Below, in pieces: positions 25,010-34,209 of a DNA stretch of 52,538 nt. Source of the DNA: Muribaculaceae bacterium (GTDB lineage: Bacteria; Bacteroidota; Bacteroidia; Bacteroidales; Muribaculaceae); NCBI GenBank assembly GCA_029058745.1, contig JAIDXM010000041.1, positions 1 through 52,538 of the forward strand, read 5' to 3'. The notes below the pieces were generated by a model, which had not been told where the DNA came from, ran no database searches, and saw only the letters and a program-made list of their open reading frames with translations. Each line of letters starts with the position of its first letter. The first letter of the stretch is position 1. The position numbers and the translations under genes were made by a program.

Positions 25010-25019
25010 CAATAAAAGA

Positions 25020-25059
25020 AGCCGAGGATGGTGGCAGCTCCTCGGCTCGGTCGTCCGAG
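25020..25059 (+). promoter_or_regulatory. structured 5' leader of the queF operon (candidate RNA regulator)
   Basis: A 9-bp stem, AGCCGAGGA (25020-25028) with TCCTCGGCT (25039-25047), encloses a 10-base loop (TGGTGGCAGC). Its 3' arm overlaps by two bases a second stem, CTCGG (25046-25050) with CCGAG (25055-25059), around TCGT. About 65 bases of A-rich leader follow before ATG 25124, including GGCCAAAC, which could pair with the first loop, and ATAAACTACAAAAG just before the start. The known preQ1 riboswitch classes do not fit on inspection. Calling this a regulator is inference from position and structure. Confidence 0.45.
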
Positions 25060-25123
25060 TTAATGACGTGAATGTTTCATAACAACGGAAAAGGCCAAAC
25101 AGACAAATAATAAACTACAAAAG

Positions 25124-25594
25124 ATGAGAAAAGAAACAGAACTTGAAGGCGTCACGCTCCTGGGCTGCCAGGGAGTGGCGTATCCTACGGACTATGCTCC
25201 ACAATTGCTCGAGACATTTGAGAACAAGCATCCAGAGAATGAGTATGTTGTCACCTTTGACTGTCCGGAGTTCACCACATTGTGTCCCAAGACCGGCCAG
25301 CCAGATTTCGGCCATATCGTCATATCGTATATCCCGAGGGACAGGATGGTTGAGAGCAAGAGCCTTAAACTTTACCTGTTCAGTTTCCGCAACCATGGAG
25401 ATTTTCATGAGGATTGCGTGAATATCATAATGAAAGACCTGTGGAATCTCATGGAGCCGAAGTATATAGAGGTCAAGGGCCTGTTTATGCCACGAGGAGG
25501 GATTTCAATCTATCCTTTCGCCAATATGGGCGACGAGAATCATGTTGAACTATGTCGCAGGAGGCGAGAGGCCGCGCTCGACATGAAAAAATGA
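25124..25594 (+). CDS. queF: NADPH-dependent preQ0 reductase
   Basis: QueF reduces the nitrile of preQ0 to the aminomethyl of preQ1, the last free-base step before tRNA insertion of queuosine precursor. The 156-residue protein is the short, unimodular form. The active-site Cys is in [17 protein letters not shown], the QueF NADPH motif is [14 protein letters not shown], and the acidic [10 protein letters not shown] segment follows. It ends [11 protein letters not shown]. It is the first gene of queF-queC-queD-queE; its stop overlaps the queC ATG (ATGA), so the genes are translationally coupled. No tgt or queA gene is in the window. Confidence 0.97.
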   Translation: MRKETELEGVTLLGCQGVAYPTDYAPQLLETFENKHPENEYVVTFDCPEFTTLCPKTGQPDFGHIVISYIPRDRMVESKSLKLYLFSFRNHGDFHEDCVNIIMKDLWNLMEPKYIEVKGLFMPRGGISIYPFANMGDENHVELCRRRREAALDMKK

Positions 25595-26253
25595 GCAGGA
25601 TGGAGAAAGATTCAGTGATAATCCTCTCGGGCGGGATGGACAGTGTTACGTTGTTGCATTATAGACGCGAACGGATCGCTCTTGCCGTGAGTTTTTACTA
25701 TGGGGCCAACCATAATGAGCGCGAGATAGAGTGTGCCCGGGAGCAATGCGGAATTCTCGGAATAGAGCATATCGTGATACCGTTGTCATTCATGTCTCAA
25801 TATTTCAGCAGCAGTCTATTGTCGGGGGCCGAAAGCATACCTGAGGGTCATTATGAGGACAGCAATATGAAATCGACGGTGGTTCCATTCCGGAATGGCA
25901 TAATGTTGTCAGTGGCATGTGGTCTTGCGGAGTCGCGCGGATTGAAGCATGTCATGATGGCCAATCATGGAGGCGACCATGCGATATATCCGGATTGCCG
26001 AGCCGAATTTGTGGCCTCGATGAGTGAGGCCATGCGGTGTGGCACGTATGACGGGGTGACAGTGTCGGCGGAATTCACAGGAATCACCAAGACAGACATA
26101 GCACGTCTCGGGGCACGTCTCGGGGTTGACTATTCGAAGACTTATTCATGCTACAAGGGAAGGGCGCGTCATTGCGGCAAATGCGGAACATGTGTAGAGC
26201 GTAAGGAGGCGTTTCGAGATGCCGGATTGGAAGACCCCACAGAATATGAATAA
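25591..26253 (+). CDS. queC: 7-cyano-7-deazaguanine (preQ0) synthase
   Basis: QueC uses ATP and ammonia to turn 7-carboxy-7-deazaguanine into preQ0. The 220-residue protein starts at the ATG that overlaps the queF stop; ATG 25600 is an alternative. The ATP-PPi loop [10 protein letters not shown] is near residue 13, followed by [30 protein letters not shown] is conserved. The four zinc cysteines are in the C-terminal segment [22 protein letters not shown]. Length is typical (about 220). It is the second gene of the operon, and its 3' end nearly touches queD. Confidence 0.97.
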   Translation: MSRMEKDSVIILSGGMDSVTLLHYRRERIALAVSFYYGANHNEREIECAREQCGILGIEHIVIPLSFMSQYFSSSLLSGAESIPEGHYEDSNMKSTVVPFRNGIMLSVACGLAESRGLKHVMMANHGGDHAIYPDCRAEFVASMSEAMRCGTYDGVTVSAEFTGITKTDIARLGARLGVDYSKTYSCYKGRARHCGKCGTCVERKEAFRDAGLEDPTEYE

Positions 26254-26263
26254 TGACAAGGGT

Positions 26264-26596
26264 ATGTATTACGTAAAGAAAAGATTTGAGATAAGCGCGG
26301 CGCATAGGCTCGAGTTGAGCTATGAGAGCAAGTGCAGCTGTCTTCACGGACACAATTGGATAGTAACAGTAGAATGCCGAAGCCGGGAGTTGAACTCAGA
26401 CGGAATGGTTGTTGATTTCACGCATATAAAGTCGCTTGTCATGGACAGGCTTGACCATGCTGTGGTCAATGACGTTATTCCCATGAATCCTACGGCAGAG
26501 AATATTGCACGCTGGATAGTTGATAATGTCCCGAACTGCTGGCGATGTGAGGTTCAGGAGAGTGAGGGCAACATTGCAGTGTATGAGAAAGATTAA
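26264..26596 (+). CDS. queD: 6-carboxy-tetrahydropterin synthase
   Basis: QueD converts dihydroneopterin triphosphate to 6-carboxytetrahydropterin, the first step specific to queuosine. From ATG 26264 it is 110 residues; ATG 26246, inside the queC tail, would add six. The zinc-binding histidines are in ISAAHRL and LHGHNW, with the catalytic Cys in SKCSCLHGHNW. MVVDFTHIKSLVMDRLDHAVVN and PTAENIARWI are family blocks. It overlaps queE by 14 bp, so translation is probably coupled. Confidence 0.95.
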   Translation: MYYVKKRFEISAAHRLELSYESKCSCLHGHNWIVTVECRSRELNSDGMVVDFTHIKSLVMDRLDHAVVNDVIPMNPTAENIARWIVDNVPNCWRCEVQESEGNIAVYEKD

Positions 26597-27182
26597 CGAG
26601 ATATTCCATTCGCTTCAAGGAGAGGGACGTCATGCCGGATGTCCGAGTGTGTTCGTGCGATTCTCAGGATGTAACAAGCGTTGCAAATTCTGTGACACCG
26701 ATCATGAGTCCGGGACATCTATGACAGACGAAGAGATAGTGAGAGCCGTTAATCTGTATAAGGGAGACTGGATTGTGTTGACAGGAGGCGAGCCGGCATT
26801 ATGGATTGACTCAGATTTCGTGAGACTTCTGAAACGGGCCACAGGGAAGCGGGTAGCCATAGAGACAAACGGGTCATTGCCAGTGCCATCCGAGATAGAT
26901 TGGGTGACAGTCTCGCCTAAGTCGGGATTTGAAGGAGCCGGGGAGTATGAGTTAAAGGTGTCACATGCCGATGAGCTTAAGGTAGTTGATTTGGGTCAGC
27001 CGCTTGAGGGATATTTTGAATTGCCCTGTGTGGGGAGCGACACGTTGATGTATCTCCAGCCGTGTCATGTGGATGATGAAGAGGAGAGCATAGCCAACCG
27101 TCTCCGCACCGTAGGACGAGTCATGTCAGACCCGAGATGGACACTATCATTGCAGATTCACAGGTTCCTTGATATTCCTTGA
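26583..27182 (+). CDS. queE: 7-carboxy-7-deazaguanine synthase
   Basis: QueE is a radical SAM enzyme that contracts 6-carboxytetrahydropterin to 7-carboxy-7-deazaguanine. From ATG 26583 it is 199 residues. The N-terminus INEIFHSLQGEGRHAGCPSV is family-specific, and the 4Fe-4S cluster cysteines lie in SGCNKRCKFCDTDHE (CX3CX2C). VLTGGEPAL and VAIETNGSLPVP are the SAM-binding and substrate regions, and VTVSPKSG follows. It is the last gene of the operon and ends 28 bp before a perfect palindrome. Confidence 0.96.
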   Translation: MRKINEIFHSLQGEGRHAGCPSVFVRFSGCNKRCKFCDTDHESGTSMTDEEIVRAVNLYKGDWIVLTGGEPALWIDSDFVRLLKRATGKRVAIETNGSLPVPSEIDWVTVSPKSGFEGAGEYELKVSHADELKVVDLGQPLEGYFELPCVGSDTLMYLQPCHVDDEEESIANRLRTVGRVMSDPRWTLSLQIHRFLDIP

Positions 27183-27210
27183 TAATCTTACCGAATCCAA
27201 CACAAATAAA

Positions 27211-27270
27211 AATGTATGCATATAGGGACAGCAAGTGGAATTCCACTTGCTGTCCCTATATGCATACATT
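27211..27270. terminator. perfect 60-bp palindrome between queE and the zinc-ribbon gene
   Basis: Bases 27211-27240 are followed immediately by their exact reverse complement (27241-27270), with no spacer. The centre is GTGGAATTCCAC and the outer ends are AATGTATGCATATAGGGA and its complement. It lies between two convergent genes (queE ends 27182; the next gene ends 27286), so the natural reading is a bidirectional terminator. The length, perfection and lack of a T run are unusual for one. Confidence 0.6.
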
Positions 27271-27285
27271 GAAAACCGTCAGTGG

Positions 27286-28107
27286 TTATTCTCCTCTTGA
27301 AGATTTCAGAGATTTGCGCTTTGGCTTCTGTACCTGCTCCACAACAGGCTGTTCGACCCCGACCAACGCACCGTCCACCATAATGCGTCCGCAATACTCG
27401 CACACAATGACTTTCTTATGCATCTTGATTTCAAGTTGCCTCTGAGGTGGAATCCTGTTGAAGCATCCTCCGCACGCGCTTCTCTGTACGGTCACGATGC
27501 CAAGCCCGTTTCGGGCATTCTTACGGATTCTTTTGAAAGCGGCAAGAGTATAGTCGTCGATTTTCTGCTCAAGCTCCTTAGCCTTTGTGCGGATATTCTC
27601 TTCCTCCATTCTTGTCTCGGAGACGATGTCGTCGAGTTCTTTCTTTTTCTCAACGAGAATATGCTGGTTGTCGGCCAGTTCCTCCTCAGCACGTAGGATT
27701 TCGGCGGCTTTCTGTTCCTGTTTTGCAATAGCTTCGTTGATGTTTTTTTCGGCGAGTTCGATTTCGAGCCCCTCATATTCCTTTTCCTTTTCAAGGAAAG
27801 CGAATTCGCGGTTGTTGCGGACATTGTTGATTTGCTCGTCGTATTTTTCAATTTTTACGCGACGGTCAGCAATCTCCCCCTTTTTCATGTTGACGAAATC
27901 CTTTAGGTCTTCAATTTCGTCTTTATGTTTTTGGATACGAGTCTGATAGCGAATGATTTCGTCCTCAAGGTCTTTGACCTCGTTGGGGAGCTCGCCACGA
28001 AGAATCTTGATCCTGTCGATTTCAGAGAGGTAGGTCTGAAGGAGATACAGATTCTGGAGGCGTTCTTCAACGCTTCTTTCTTTGTCGGTTTTCTTTTCAG
28101 TAGCCAT
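27286..28107 (-). CDS. C4-type zinc ribbon coiled-coil protein
   Basis: A protein of about 273 residues from ATG 28107 (or 275 from 28113). A very long coiled coil (about residues 20-190, dense in Glu, Lys, Ile and Leu, with LRGELPNEVKDLEDEI near the front) is followed by a C-terminal zinc ribbon whose cysteines are in SACGGCFNRIPP and IVCEYCGRIMVDG. This is the CdsZ/DUF164-type zinc ribbon family. It sits next to the Nif3-like gene, a pairing that recurs in Bacteroidota. The exact function is not known; related proteins have been proposed to bind nucleic acid or secretion components. Confidence 0.85.
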   Translation of the reverse strand: MATEKKTDKERSVEERLQNLYLLQTYLSEIDRIKILRGELPNEVKDLEDEIIRYQTRIQKHKDEIEDLKDFVNMKKGEIADRRVKIEKYDEQINNVRNNREFAFLEKEKEYEGLEIELAEKNINEAIAKQEQKAAEILRAEEELADNQHILVEKKKELDDIVSETRMEEENIRTKAKELEQKIDDYTLAAFKRIRKNARNGLGIVTVQRSACGGCFNRIPPQRQLEIKMHKKVIVCEYCGRIMVDGALVGVEQPVVEQVQKPKRKSLKSSRGE

Positions 28108-28191
28108 AGGCATTTTTATATTTAGATGCTTTAATATTAGAGGTACAAATGTGTCCGGGTCGGATCCGGCATATCCGGACTCGCGTCGCGG

Positions 28192-28977
28192 TCACATGTA
28201 TTTTATGGGATTCGTCTCCGATTCGGCGAAATATGTAACGAAATCAGGGAATCTCTCACGTATAATCCTCGAGAGGATTTTCTTAGAGCAAAGTTCGCTT
28301 TCGTAGTGCCCTATGTCGGCGATTGTAATGTCGAAACCGTAGGTTGTGAAGTCATGATACTTCACATCACCTGTAATTATAATGTCGGCTTCAGCAGAAA
28401 TGGCCTGCTTGATAAGGGAAGCACCAGAGCCGCCGCAGATAGCCACTCTTCTCACCACAATCTGTTGACTTTGAGAAGAGTATCTGAGACATTTCACTTT
28501 GAAGGTGTCTTTAATATTCCTCAGGAACTCAATTTTGGGAGTAGGCTGAATGTCTCCCACGACACCTAATCCGGTGGAAGGGTCGTTGACTCTTGGCTCG
28601 AGAACGGAAAGGTTGCGAAGGTTTAACATATGGGCAATCTCATGGCTCACCCCTTCCCAAGCAGAGTCGAGATTAGTGTGAGCGGAATATATCGCGACAT
28701 TCTCTTTGATTGCCCTGATAACAATGCGTTCTGTAGCTGTTTTTCCGGAGACTTCCTTCAAACCCTTGAAAAGTAGAGGATGATGAGATACAATCATATT
28801 GCAGTGGCGTTCGAGAGCCTCATCGAGCACCTCCTCTGTAATATCAAGGCAAAGGAGAGCGGCGGAGACCTCCATTTCGGGGTCTCCGACCTGAAGTCCG
28901 GCATTGTCGTATGCCTCCTGCAATTTTTTCGGAGCGAATTCCTCTATAACAGACGCTATGTCTTTAACTTTTATCAT
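28192..28977 (-). CDS. Nif3-like dinuclear metal centre protein
   Basis: Members of the Nif3/YbgI family form hexameric rings with two metals per subunit; GTP cyclohydrolase I type 2 activity has been proposed but is not settled. The 261-residue protein contains YDNAGLQVGDPEMEV, the metal-binding HHPLLFKGLK (with SHH), YSAHTNLDSA and, near the C-terminus, TGDVKYHDF and ADIGHYESE, all conserved. Many Bacteroidota members carry a ~100-residue insert, but this one is the compact form. It lies 50 bp after aspS and 84 bp before the zinc-ribbon gene, on the same strand. Confidence 0.88.
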   Translation of the reverse strand: MIKVKDIASVIEEFAPKKLQEAYDNAGLQVGDPEMEVSAALLCLDITEEVLDEALERHCNMIVSHHPLLFKGLKEVSGKTATERIVIRAIKENVAIYSAHTNLDSAWEGVSHEIAHMLNLRNLSVLEPRVNDPSTGLGVVGDIQPTPKIEFLRNIKDTFKVKCLRYSSQSQQIVVRRVAICGGSGASLIKQAISAEADIIITGDVKYHDFTTYGFDITIADIGHYESELCSKKILSRIIRERFPDFVTYFAESETNPIKYM

Positions 28978-29027
28978 CTGTGTGTATTACTGTTCAGAAA
29001 TAGCGATTCCGTCGCATACTGTAAAAA

Positions 29028-30788
29028 TCAGTTGTCGGTCGGTTTTAGCTCAAGAAAAAGTTCATCGAGCTGCGACTGGTCGATAGGCGAAGGAGATTCG
29101 TTCATCACATCACGTCCGGAATTGTTTTTCGGGAATGCGATGACATCGCGAATAGTGTCGAGACCCGCGAGGATTGACACGAACCGGTCAAATCCGAGGG
29201 CGAGACCACCGTGAGGAGGCGCACCGTACTTGAATGCGTTCATTAGGAATCCGAATTGCTCCTGTGCCCTTTCCTGGGTGAATCCGAGCAGTTCGAACAT
29301 CTCGTCCTGAAGAGCCGCGTCGTGTATTCGGATAGATCCACCGCCGAGTTCAGTGCCGTTTACAACAATGTCGTAGGCAGTGGCACGCACATTCCCGGTG
29401 TCGGTGCGTAGTTTGCATATGTCTTCCGGGTTAGGGGAAGTGAATGGGTGATGCATTGCGTAGAATCTCTGAGTCTCGTCGTCCCATTCAAAGAGAGGGA
29501 AGTCGATTATCCAAAGCGGAGCGAACACGTTCTTGTCGCGAAGTCCGAGTCTGTTGCCCATTTCGAGGCGCAACTCGCAAAGCTGTTTGCGAGTCTTCAT
29601 TTTCTCGCCAGTCATAATCAGCATCAGGTCGCCCGGTTTTGCCTGCATAAATTCAGCAATCTTCGAAATCTCGTCTGGAGAATAGAATTTTCCGATAGAG
29701 CTCTTGAAAGAACCGTCCTGTTCAGCCTTAATCCAGATAAGCCCCTTGGCGCCGATTTGCGGACGCTTTACGAAGTCTGTGAGCTCGTCTAATTGCTTAC
29801 GAGTATAGGAAGCGCATCCGGGAGCGGTGATACCGACGCAGATTTCCGCCTCGTCCACGACGGAGAACCCTTTCCCTTTCATAAAATCGGTGGTTTCAAC
29901 GAAAGGCATACCGAATCGGATGTCCGGTTTGTCGCTTCCATATAAACGCATCGCATCATTCCATGTCATTCTTGGGAACGGGTCACAGAAGTCGATGCCT
30001 TTGACATACTTGAAGATGTGTTTCACGAGCCCTTCGAACATTTCGATTACGTCTTCCTGCTCCACGAAACTCATCTCACAGTCGATTTGAGTGAACTCAG
30101 GCTGTCGGTCGGCCCTAAGGTCTTCGTCGCGGAAGCATTTTGCAATCTGGAAGTAACGGTCGAATCCACTCACCATGAGGAGTTGCTTGAAAAGCTGCGG
30201 GCTTTGAGGGAGAGCGTAGAACTCACCGGGATTCATTCTTGACGGAACCACGAAGTCTCTGGCGCCCTCAGGAGTGGATTTTACGAGAATAGGAGTCTCG
30301 ATTTCCAAGAATCCTTTAGAGTCGAGATAACGACGAATTTCAAACGCCATCTTATGTCTGAGTTCGAGATTGCTTCTCACAGCAGGACGGCGCAGGTCGA
30401 GGTATCTGTATTTCATTCTGAGGTCATCGCCACCGTCGGTGTTGTCTTCAATGGTGAAAGGAGGAATCTCGCTTTTGTTAAGCACTTTGAGGTCTTCGGC
30501 GATAATCTCGATTTCTCCGGTTGGGAGATTTTTATTTTTGCTTGTCCGTTCGGCCACCGCCCCGGTGATTTGCACCACAAATTCACGTCCAAGAGCGTTA
30601 GATGCGTTGAAGAGAGCGTTGTCTTCGTGGTCAGAGTCGAAAACCACCTGAGTAATTCCATAACGGTCGCGGACATCCACGAAAGTCATACCGCCCATTT
30701 TGCGGCAGCGTTGCACCCAACCGGCTATTTTTACCTTCTTGCCGGCATCGGAAAGCCGCAATTCGCCGCATGTCGTGTCTCTATACAT
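29028..30788 (-). CDS. aspS: aspartate--tRNA ligase
   Basis: AspS charges tRNA-Asp. From ATG 30788 it is 586 residues, the bacterial-type length; a start nine codons upstream is less likely. The N-terminal OB-fold anticodon domain has [27 protein letters not shown]. Class II motif 2 is [19 protein letters not shown], the bacterial GAD insertion domain lies in the middle, and motif 3 is [15 protein letters not shown] near the C-terminus. [16 protein letters not shown] is also typical. It lies 145 bp after manA, upstream of the Nif3-like gene. Confidence 0.97.
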   Translation of the reverse strand: MYRDTTCGELRLSDAGKKVKIAGWVQRCRKMGGMTFVDVRDRYGITQVVFDSDHEDNALFNASNALGREFVVQITGAVAERTSKNKNLPTGEIEIIAEDLKVLNKSEIPPFTIEDNTDGGDDLRMKYRYLDLRRPAVRSNLELRHKMAFEIRRYLDSKGFLEIETPILVKSTPEGARDFVVPSRMNPGEFYALPQSPQLFKQLLMVSGFDRYFQIAKCFRDEDLRADRQPEFTQIDCEMSFVEQEDVIEMFEGLVKHIFKYVKGIDFCDPFPRMTWNDAMRLYGSDKPDIRFGMPFVETTDFMKGKGFSVVDEAEICVGITAPGCASYTRKQLDELTDFVKRPQIGAKGLIWIKAEQDGSFKSSIGKFYSPDEISKIAEFMQAKPGDLMLIMTGEKMKTRKQLCELRLEMGNRLGLRDKNVFAPLWIIDFPLFEWDDETQRFYAMHHPFTSPNPEDICKLRTDTGNVRATAYDIVVNGTELGGGSIRIHDAALQDEMFELLGFTQERAQEQFGFLMNAFKYGAPPHGGLALGFDRFVSILAGLDTIRDVIAFPKNNSGRDVMNESPSPIDQSQLDELFLELKPTDN

Positions 30789-30933
30789 ATCGGATATTGA
30801 ATAAATTGGAATCAAAATATATGTTATTACCGATATACCGCGCTGTCGGAAAAACCTTTACTGTGCGGCAATGGGAATAAACATGCAAATTTACAAAGAA
30901 ATTTGCTCATATGCTATCCTTTACGGAAAAAAA

Positions 30934-31896
30934 TCACTTTATGTAGGTTTCAAGGGCCTCGAATACCCCCGAAGGCTTGATTTGGAGTTTGCTGCAAGAA
31001 GCCGGAATGAGGACAGACTCGCCCTCTTTGACCACTCGAGACTCTAAATCAGTTGTAATTTCAGCTTTCCCCTTAGTGCAAATGAGAACAATGAAGGTAT
31101 CCCATTCAGAATAGTCTCTCATCACGTCGTGGTCGATGTGCCAGATATTTGTGGTGAAGAATGGAGATGTGACAAGATTGACGGGAATGTCGCGATGAGG
31201 CTTATAAGGGATAGGAGAGCCACCGACATCGGAAAAGTTGATAGCATCGAAAGCCTCTTTTGTGTGCAATTGGCGTTCGTTTCCGTCCTTGTCCTTACGC
31301 TTATAGTCGTAAAGGCGATATGTGATGTCAGACGTTTCCTGTATCTCCGCGATGAAAGACCCTTTTCCGATTGCGTGGACTCTTCCGGCAGGTATAAAGA
31401 AAGTGTCTCCGGATTTTATGTTGTTGAAGGAAAGTGCATCCATGATTTCACCGGACTCGACCAGTCTTTCATATTCGTCGGGGTTAATAACCCTGTTGAA
31501 TCCGTTTGCGAGTCTGGCACCCTTTTCAGTGCCGAGAACATACCACATTTCAGTTTTTCCGAACTTTGCGCCACGTTTCTGAGCGAGTTCGTCGGAAGGG
31601 TGCACCTGTACAGAGAGGTCCTGTCTGGCATCAATGAATTTAATGAGCAGGGGGAACGCGTTTCCATATTTGCTGTAGTTCCGTTCTCCGAGGAGCTTAG
31701 CCTTGTATCGGTCGATAAGCTGAGAGAGCGAGAGCCCGGCATCCGGGCCGTCGGCCACGACAGACTCAGAGCCTTCCACTCCGGAAATCTCCCAGCTTTC
31801 ACCGATGTTTTCCTGAGATGTGGCAACGCCTTTATATTTAGCGATTTTATCGCCACCCCAGATTACAGATTTGAAAATCGGATTAAATGTCCACAT
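30934..31896 (-). CDS. manA: mannose-6-phosphate isomerase, class I
   Basis: ManA interconverts mannose 6-phosphate and fructose 6-phosphate, feeding GDP-mannose and fucose supply or mannose use. The 320-residue protein is the short Bacillus-like form. The start FKSVIWGGDKIAKYKG is typical. SVQVHPSDELA holds two zinc ligands, KTEMWYVLG carries the glutamate, and FFIPAGRVHAIGKG carries the C-terminal histidine. The last ~90 residues form a small cupin domain. It is the first gene of the minus-strand group leading to aspS. Confidence 0.94.
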   Translation of the reverse strand: MWTFNPIFKSVIWGGDKIAKYKGVATSQENIGESWEISGVEGSESVVADGPDAGLSLSQLIDRYKAKLLGERNYSKYGNAFPLLIKFIDARQDLSVQVHPSDELAQKRGAKFGKTEMWYVLGTEKGARLANGFNRVINPDEYERLVESGEIMDALSFNNIKSGDTFFIPAGRVHAIGKGSFIAEIQETSDITYRLYDYKRKDKDGNERQLHTKEAFDAINFSDVGGSPIPYKPHRDIPVNLVTSPFFTTNIWHIDHDVMRDYSEWDTFIVLICTKGKAEITTDLESRVVKEGESVLIPASCSKLQIKPSGVFEALETYIK

Positions 31897-32017
31897 ATAT
31901 ATTTATGTTAAAGGCGATAAATCGCGATTAAAGCTGATTAATCACTTTCGCCTGATGATTGTTGAATATATAAAAGCCGCGTAAGCGGATAATGTATGTT
32001 GATAAAAACAGAATGCT

Positions 32018-32254
32018 ATGAATGACAGACTTGATGCTGAAGAAAGAACAGAAATGCCCGACAGTATGTTCGGACTTCCGGAGAGAAGAGAATACCCGAT
32101 GCCCGATGCCGCGCATGTCAGGGCCGCAGAGGCTTATTTCCGTTATTGTCCTGAGGAACTCAAGCCCCGGCTTGCGAAATCGATACTCCGATTTGCCAAA
32201 ATGTATGGAGTCGATGTCAAAAGCGGGACGGTGCTTTCCTATGCAGGGAAATGA
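32018..32254 (+). CDS. hypothetical 78-residue protein (DUF6582-like)
   Basis: A small acidic soluble protein. The segment FGLPERREYPMPDAAHVRAA, followed by a helix and a K.GV.V.SG ending, resembles short proteins carrying an LP....YP..D..HV.AA motif, often annotated as DUF6582 and also found in phage genes. That likeness is recalled, not tested. It starts 121 bp from the divergent manA and ends 22 bp before the convergent peptidase gene. A small CCGC-GTAA-GCGG hairpin at about 31979-31990 lies upstream. Function unknown. Confidence 0.6.
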   Translation: MNDRLDAEERTEMPDSMFGLPERREYPMPDAAHVRAAEAYFRYCPEELKPRLAKSILRFAKMYGVDVKSGTVLSYAGK

Positions 32255-32276
32255 CGTTTGCCCTTGAGTCTGGAGT

Positions 32277-33320
32277 CTAATCGTCATCGTCAGGGAGGGG
32301 CATGTCTTTAAGGAAATCTAAAGCACGTTCGAGAATCGGGTCTTTCCCGTTGGCGAGAATCGAGTCGGGGGCATGGACTTCATAACCCGGCGAAGGGTCA
32401 ATCCCGTTTTCGGTGCATTGTCCATCAGGGTCGAGTAGAGGGCATGCCGAGAATCTCACCGACCATCCGATTGGGAGTTCGGAACTGAACGGAAGTCCTC
32501 CACCTCCCCCTGTTTTAGCTCCGATTACGGTGACATTCGGCAGGCTTTTCATGACAGCGGTAAAATCGTTTGCCGCAGAATAGCAAGAACGGTTCGTGAG
32601 TATGACAATCGGGCCGTTCCATTTCACGCGAGAGTCAGGAGCCGGTTCATAATCAAAAGGGAAAGGGTCCGAGAAATCGGAATGTCCAGGCCCGGTCTTG
32701 TGTATGATGTAGCCACCCCGGGTTGTCTTGTCGATAAATCGGGATACGAGAGTCTTGATATTTGTCAAGGCTCCGCCACCGTTGTCACGGATATCGATTA
32801 TCAGTCCCCTGCTGTTTTGTAGAATAGCCAGGATATAGTCGAGAGAAGATTCGCTGATAGAATAAGAGAAAGACGGATAATACATGTACGCGATTTTTCC
32901 CGGGAGCTGTTTGTAGGAAATTCCGCTTGTATATAGATAGTCGAATTCAAGGTAATACTGTTGAAGCGTGCGAAGGTTGAAGTCCTGAGGGAAATCGCTC
33001 CACCATTCCCTGTAGTAGCTTGTGTCGTATCTTGAAGACAGGTTTACATGTCCGTCTTTCAATTCGTCGAGCATCGCGGCGCAAATGAAAAACAGCTCCA
33101 TTGAGTTAGTCTCCGGGGTAATGGACTCACGGTAATTGTCCCCGATTTTTTTCCAGTCGATGTTTTTCTCTCTGAAGAAGCAATAACGTGAATCCACGAT
33201 GTCCCAGAGAGCGTCGAAGTTGCCATAAATGTCGTTTGCATATTCCGGCTCCTCATGGCATGACGCCAATCCGGTTGCCACGAATATGGACAGGAGTAGT
33301 CTTGCAAGTATATCTTTCAC
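32277..33320 (-). CDS. S41 family peptidase lipoprotein
   Basis: A C-terminal-processing-type serine protease of 347 residues, exported as a lipoprotein: the signal ARLLLSIFVATGLASC ends in a lipobox cysteine. The tail-specific protease core has LIIDIRDNGGGALTN (substrate strand) and the nucleophile region ILTNRSCYSAANDF, where the family serine precedes the AA pair. GAKTGGGGGLPFSS follows. No PDZ domain is obvious. The start is GTG 33320, two bases after the stop of the DUF3316-like gene, so the two are probably co-translated. Its substrate is unknown. Confidence 0.88.
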   Translation of the reverse strand: MKDILARLLLSIFVATGLASCHEEPEYANDIYGNFDALWDIVDSRYCFFREKNIDWKKIGDNYRESITPETNSMELFFICAAMLDELKDGHVNLSSRYDTSYYREWWSDFPQDFNLRTLQQYYLEFDYLYTSGISYKQLPGKIAYMYYPSFSYSISESSLDYILAILQNSRGLIIDIRDNGGGALTNIKTLVSRFIDKTTRGGYIIHKTGPGHSDFSDPFPFDYEPAPDSRVKWNGPIVILTNRSCYSAANDFTAVMKSLPNVTVIGAKTGGGGGLPFSSELPIGWSVRFSACPLLDPDGQCTENGIDPSPGYEVHAPDSILANGKDPILERALDFLKDMPLPDDDD

Positions 33321-33321
33321 T

Positions 33322-34209
33322 TCAATAAATGGAGTAAACCGTTTCGTCCGGCATTTTACGGGGCCGTTTTTTCAATCCGATTCCTCCGGGAATAATGCCG
33401 ATTACGAAAGAGTGTTTAATTATTTTTGTATTCAGGTTGTTGGCCCATTGGTTGAATGCGTGAAGTCTGTAACCGGCAGACAGTGCAGTCCTCCCGAAAT
33501 CGAGAGTCACCGACAGCAGGTTGTCGAATCTGAAATTGTTTCCCCACCATCCGAGATGCGTCAGTCCCTTCCGATTGCCGAGATAAATTTCATAATAAGT
33601 CTCGCCGTATTCCGGGGAGAAAAACACTCCGAGCGATGGGATAGACGCCACATCTTGCAGCAACAGGTGGAGTTTCCCGATTTTCAGTGGATAGCTGCCG
33701 GAGAAACGTGCGGCAATGGATACGTCGGCAATAGCCTCGACAGGATTGTTTCCGTTTCGCAAGAGGTAATATGCGCCGCCTTCGATTCCGACAGAGCCAC
33801 CGGCGGAGAGCTGCAGTCGGCAGGGGAGCCGATGTCTCCACGACATACCCCAGTTGAAAGCGGCGTCAAGACCAATCATTTTAGCGGTTTTCGCGGGGTT
33901 GAGGAGTGAGGAGAACCCTACGGATGCGTCAAAATGCATTATGGCGGATTCCGGGGAGAACGGGAGAGCCTTGGACCAGTTTCCGGCGAGAGAGACGTCG
34001 GTTCCGGAATAATGCAGAGGGGAGAGGTATGTTGCAACCACGTTTTTTTTGCCAATCTCCAGGGAGTAAGAAGCTGTCACCGGCCTTGACATTAATGAGT
34101 CTGACTCGTAAATGCTTCCGCATGCCGGTTTTGAAGCGTATGCGGAAGCCATCAATGACAAGTATATGGCTATATATATAGCCGTTATCTTATTCTTGAG
34201 AGTCATCAT
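33322..34209 (-). CDS. DUF3316-like outer-membrane protein
   Basis: From ATG 34209 it is about 295 residues and starts with a signal peptide (ITAIYIAIYLSLMASAYA). The rest alternates in beta-barrel fashion. The motif GVFFSPEYGETYYEIYLGNR near residue 225 and the ending KHSFVIGII match what I recall of the Bacteroidales DUF3316 family (FSPEYGQSYYEIF..SH.FM.GF). The start overlaps the last ~20 bases of parC, so it is in the parC transcription unit. It is not PorQ. Function is unknown. Confidence 0.65.
   Translation of the reverse strand: MMTLKNKITAIYIAIYLSLMASAYASKPACGSIYESDSLMSRPVTASYSLEIGKKNVVATYLSPLHYSGTDVSLAGNWSKALPFSPESAIMHFDASVGFSSLLNPAKTAKMIGLDAAFNWGMSWRHRLPCRLQLSAGGSVGIEGGAYYLLRNGNNPVEAIADVSIAARFSGSYPLKIGKLHLLLQDVASIPSLGVFFSPEYGETYYEIYLGNRKGLTHLGWWGNNFRFDNLLSVTLDFGRTALSAGYRLHAFNQWANNLNTKIIKHSFVIGIIPGGIGLKKRPRKMPDETVYSIY

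Larger units (their letters stand above)
24796..25123. other. divergent intergenic region upstream of queF
   Basis: About 330 bp holding the queuosine-operon promoter and the two-stem leader described separately. The part next to the minus-strand gene (24796-24960) is AT-rich, and I see no other feature in it. Confidence 0.5.

Noticed and set aside
25016..25123. A standard preQ1-I riboswitch
   Set aside because: The short stem with a C-containing loop and the AAAAAACUA tail of that class are not found. Only a loose A-rich similarity before the start remains, so I left it as an unclassified leader.
33322..34209. Assignment as the type IX protein PorQ
   Set aside because: The SPEYG.TYYEI motif and strand pattern fit DUF3316 better, and it is attached to parC rather than por genes.
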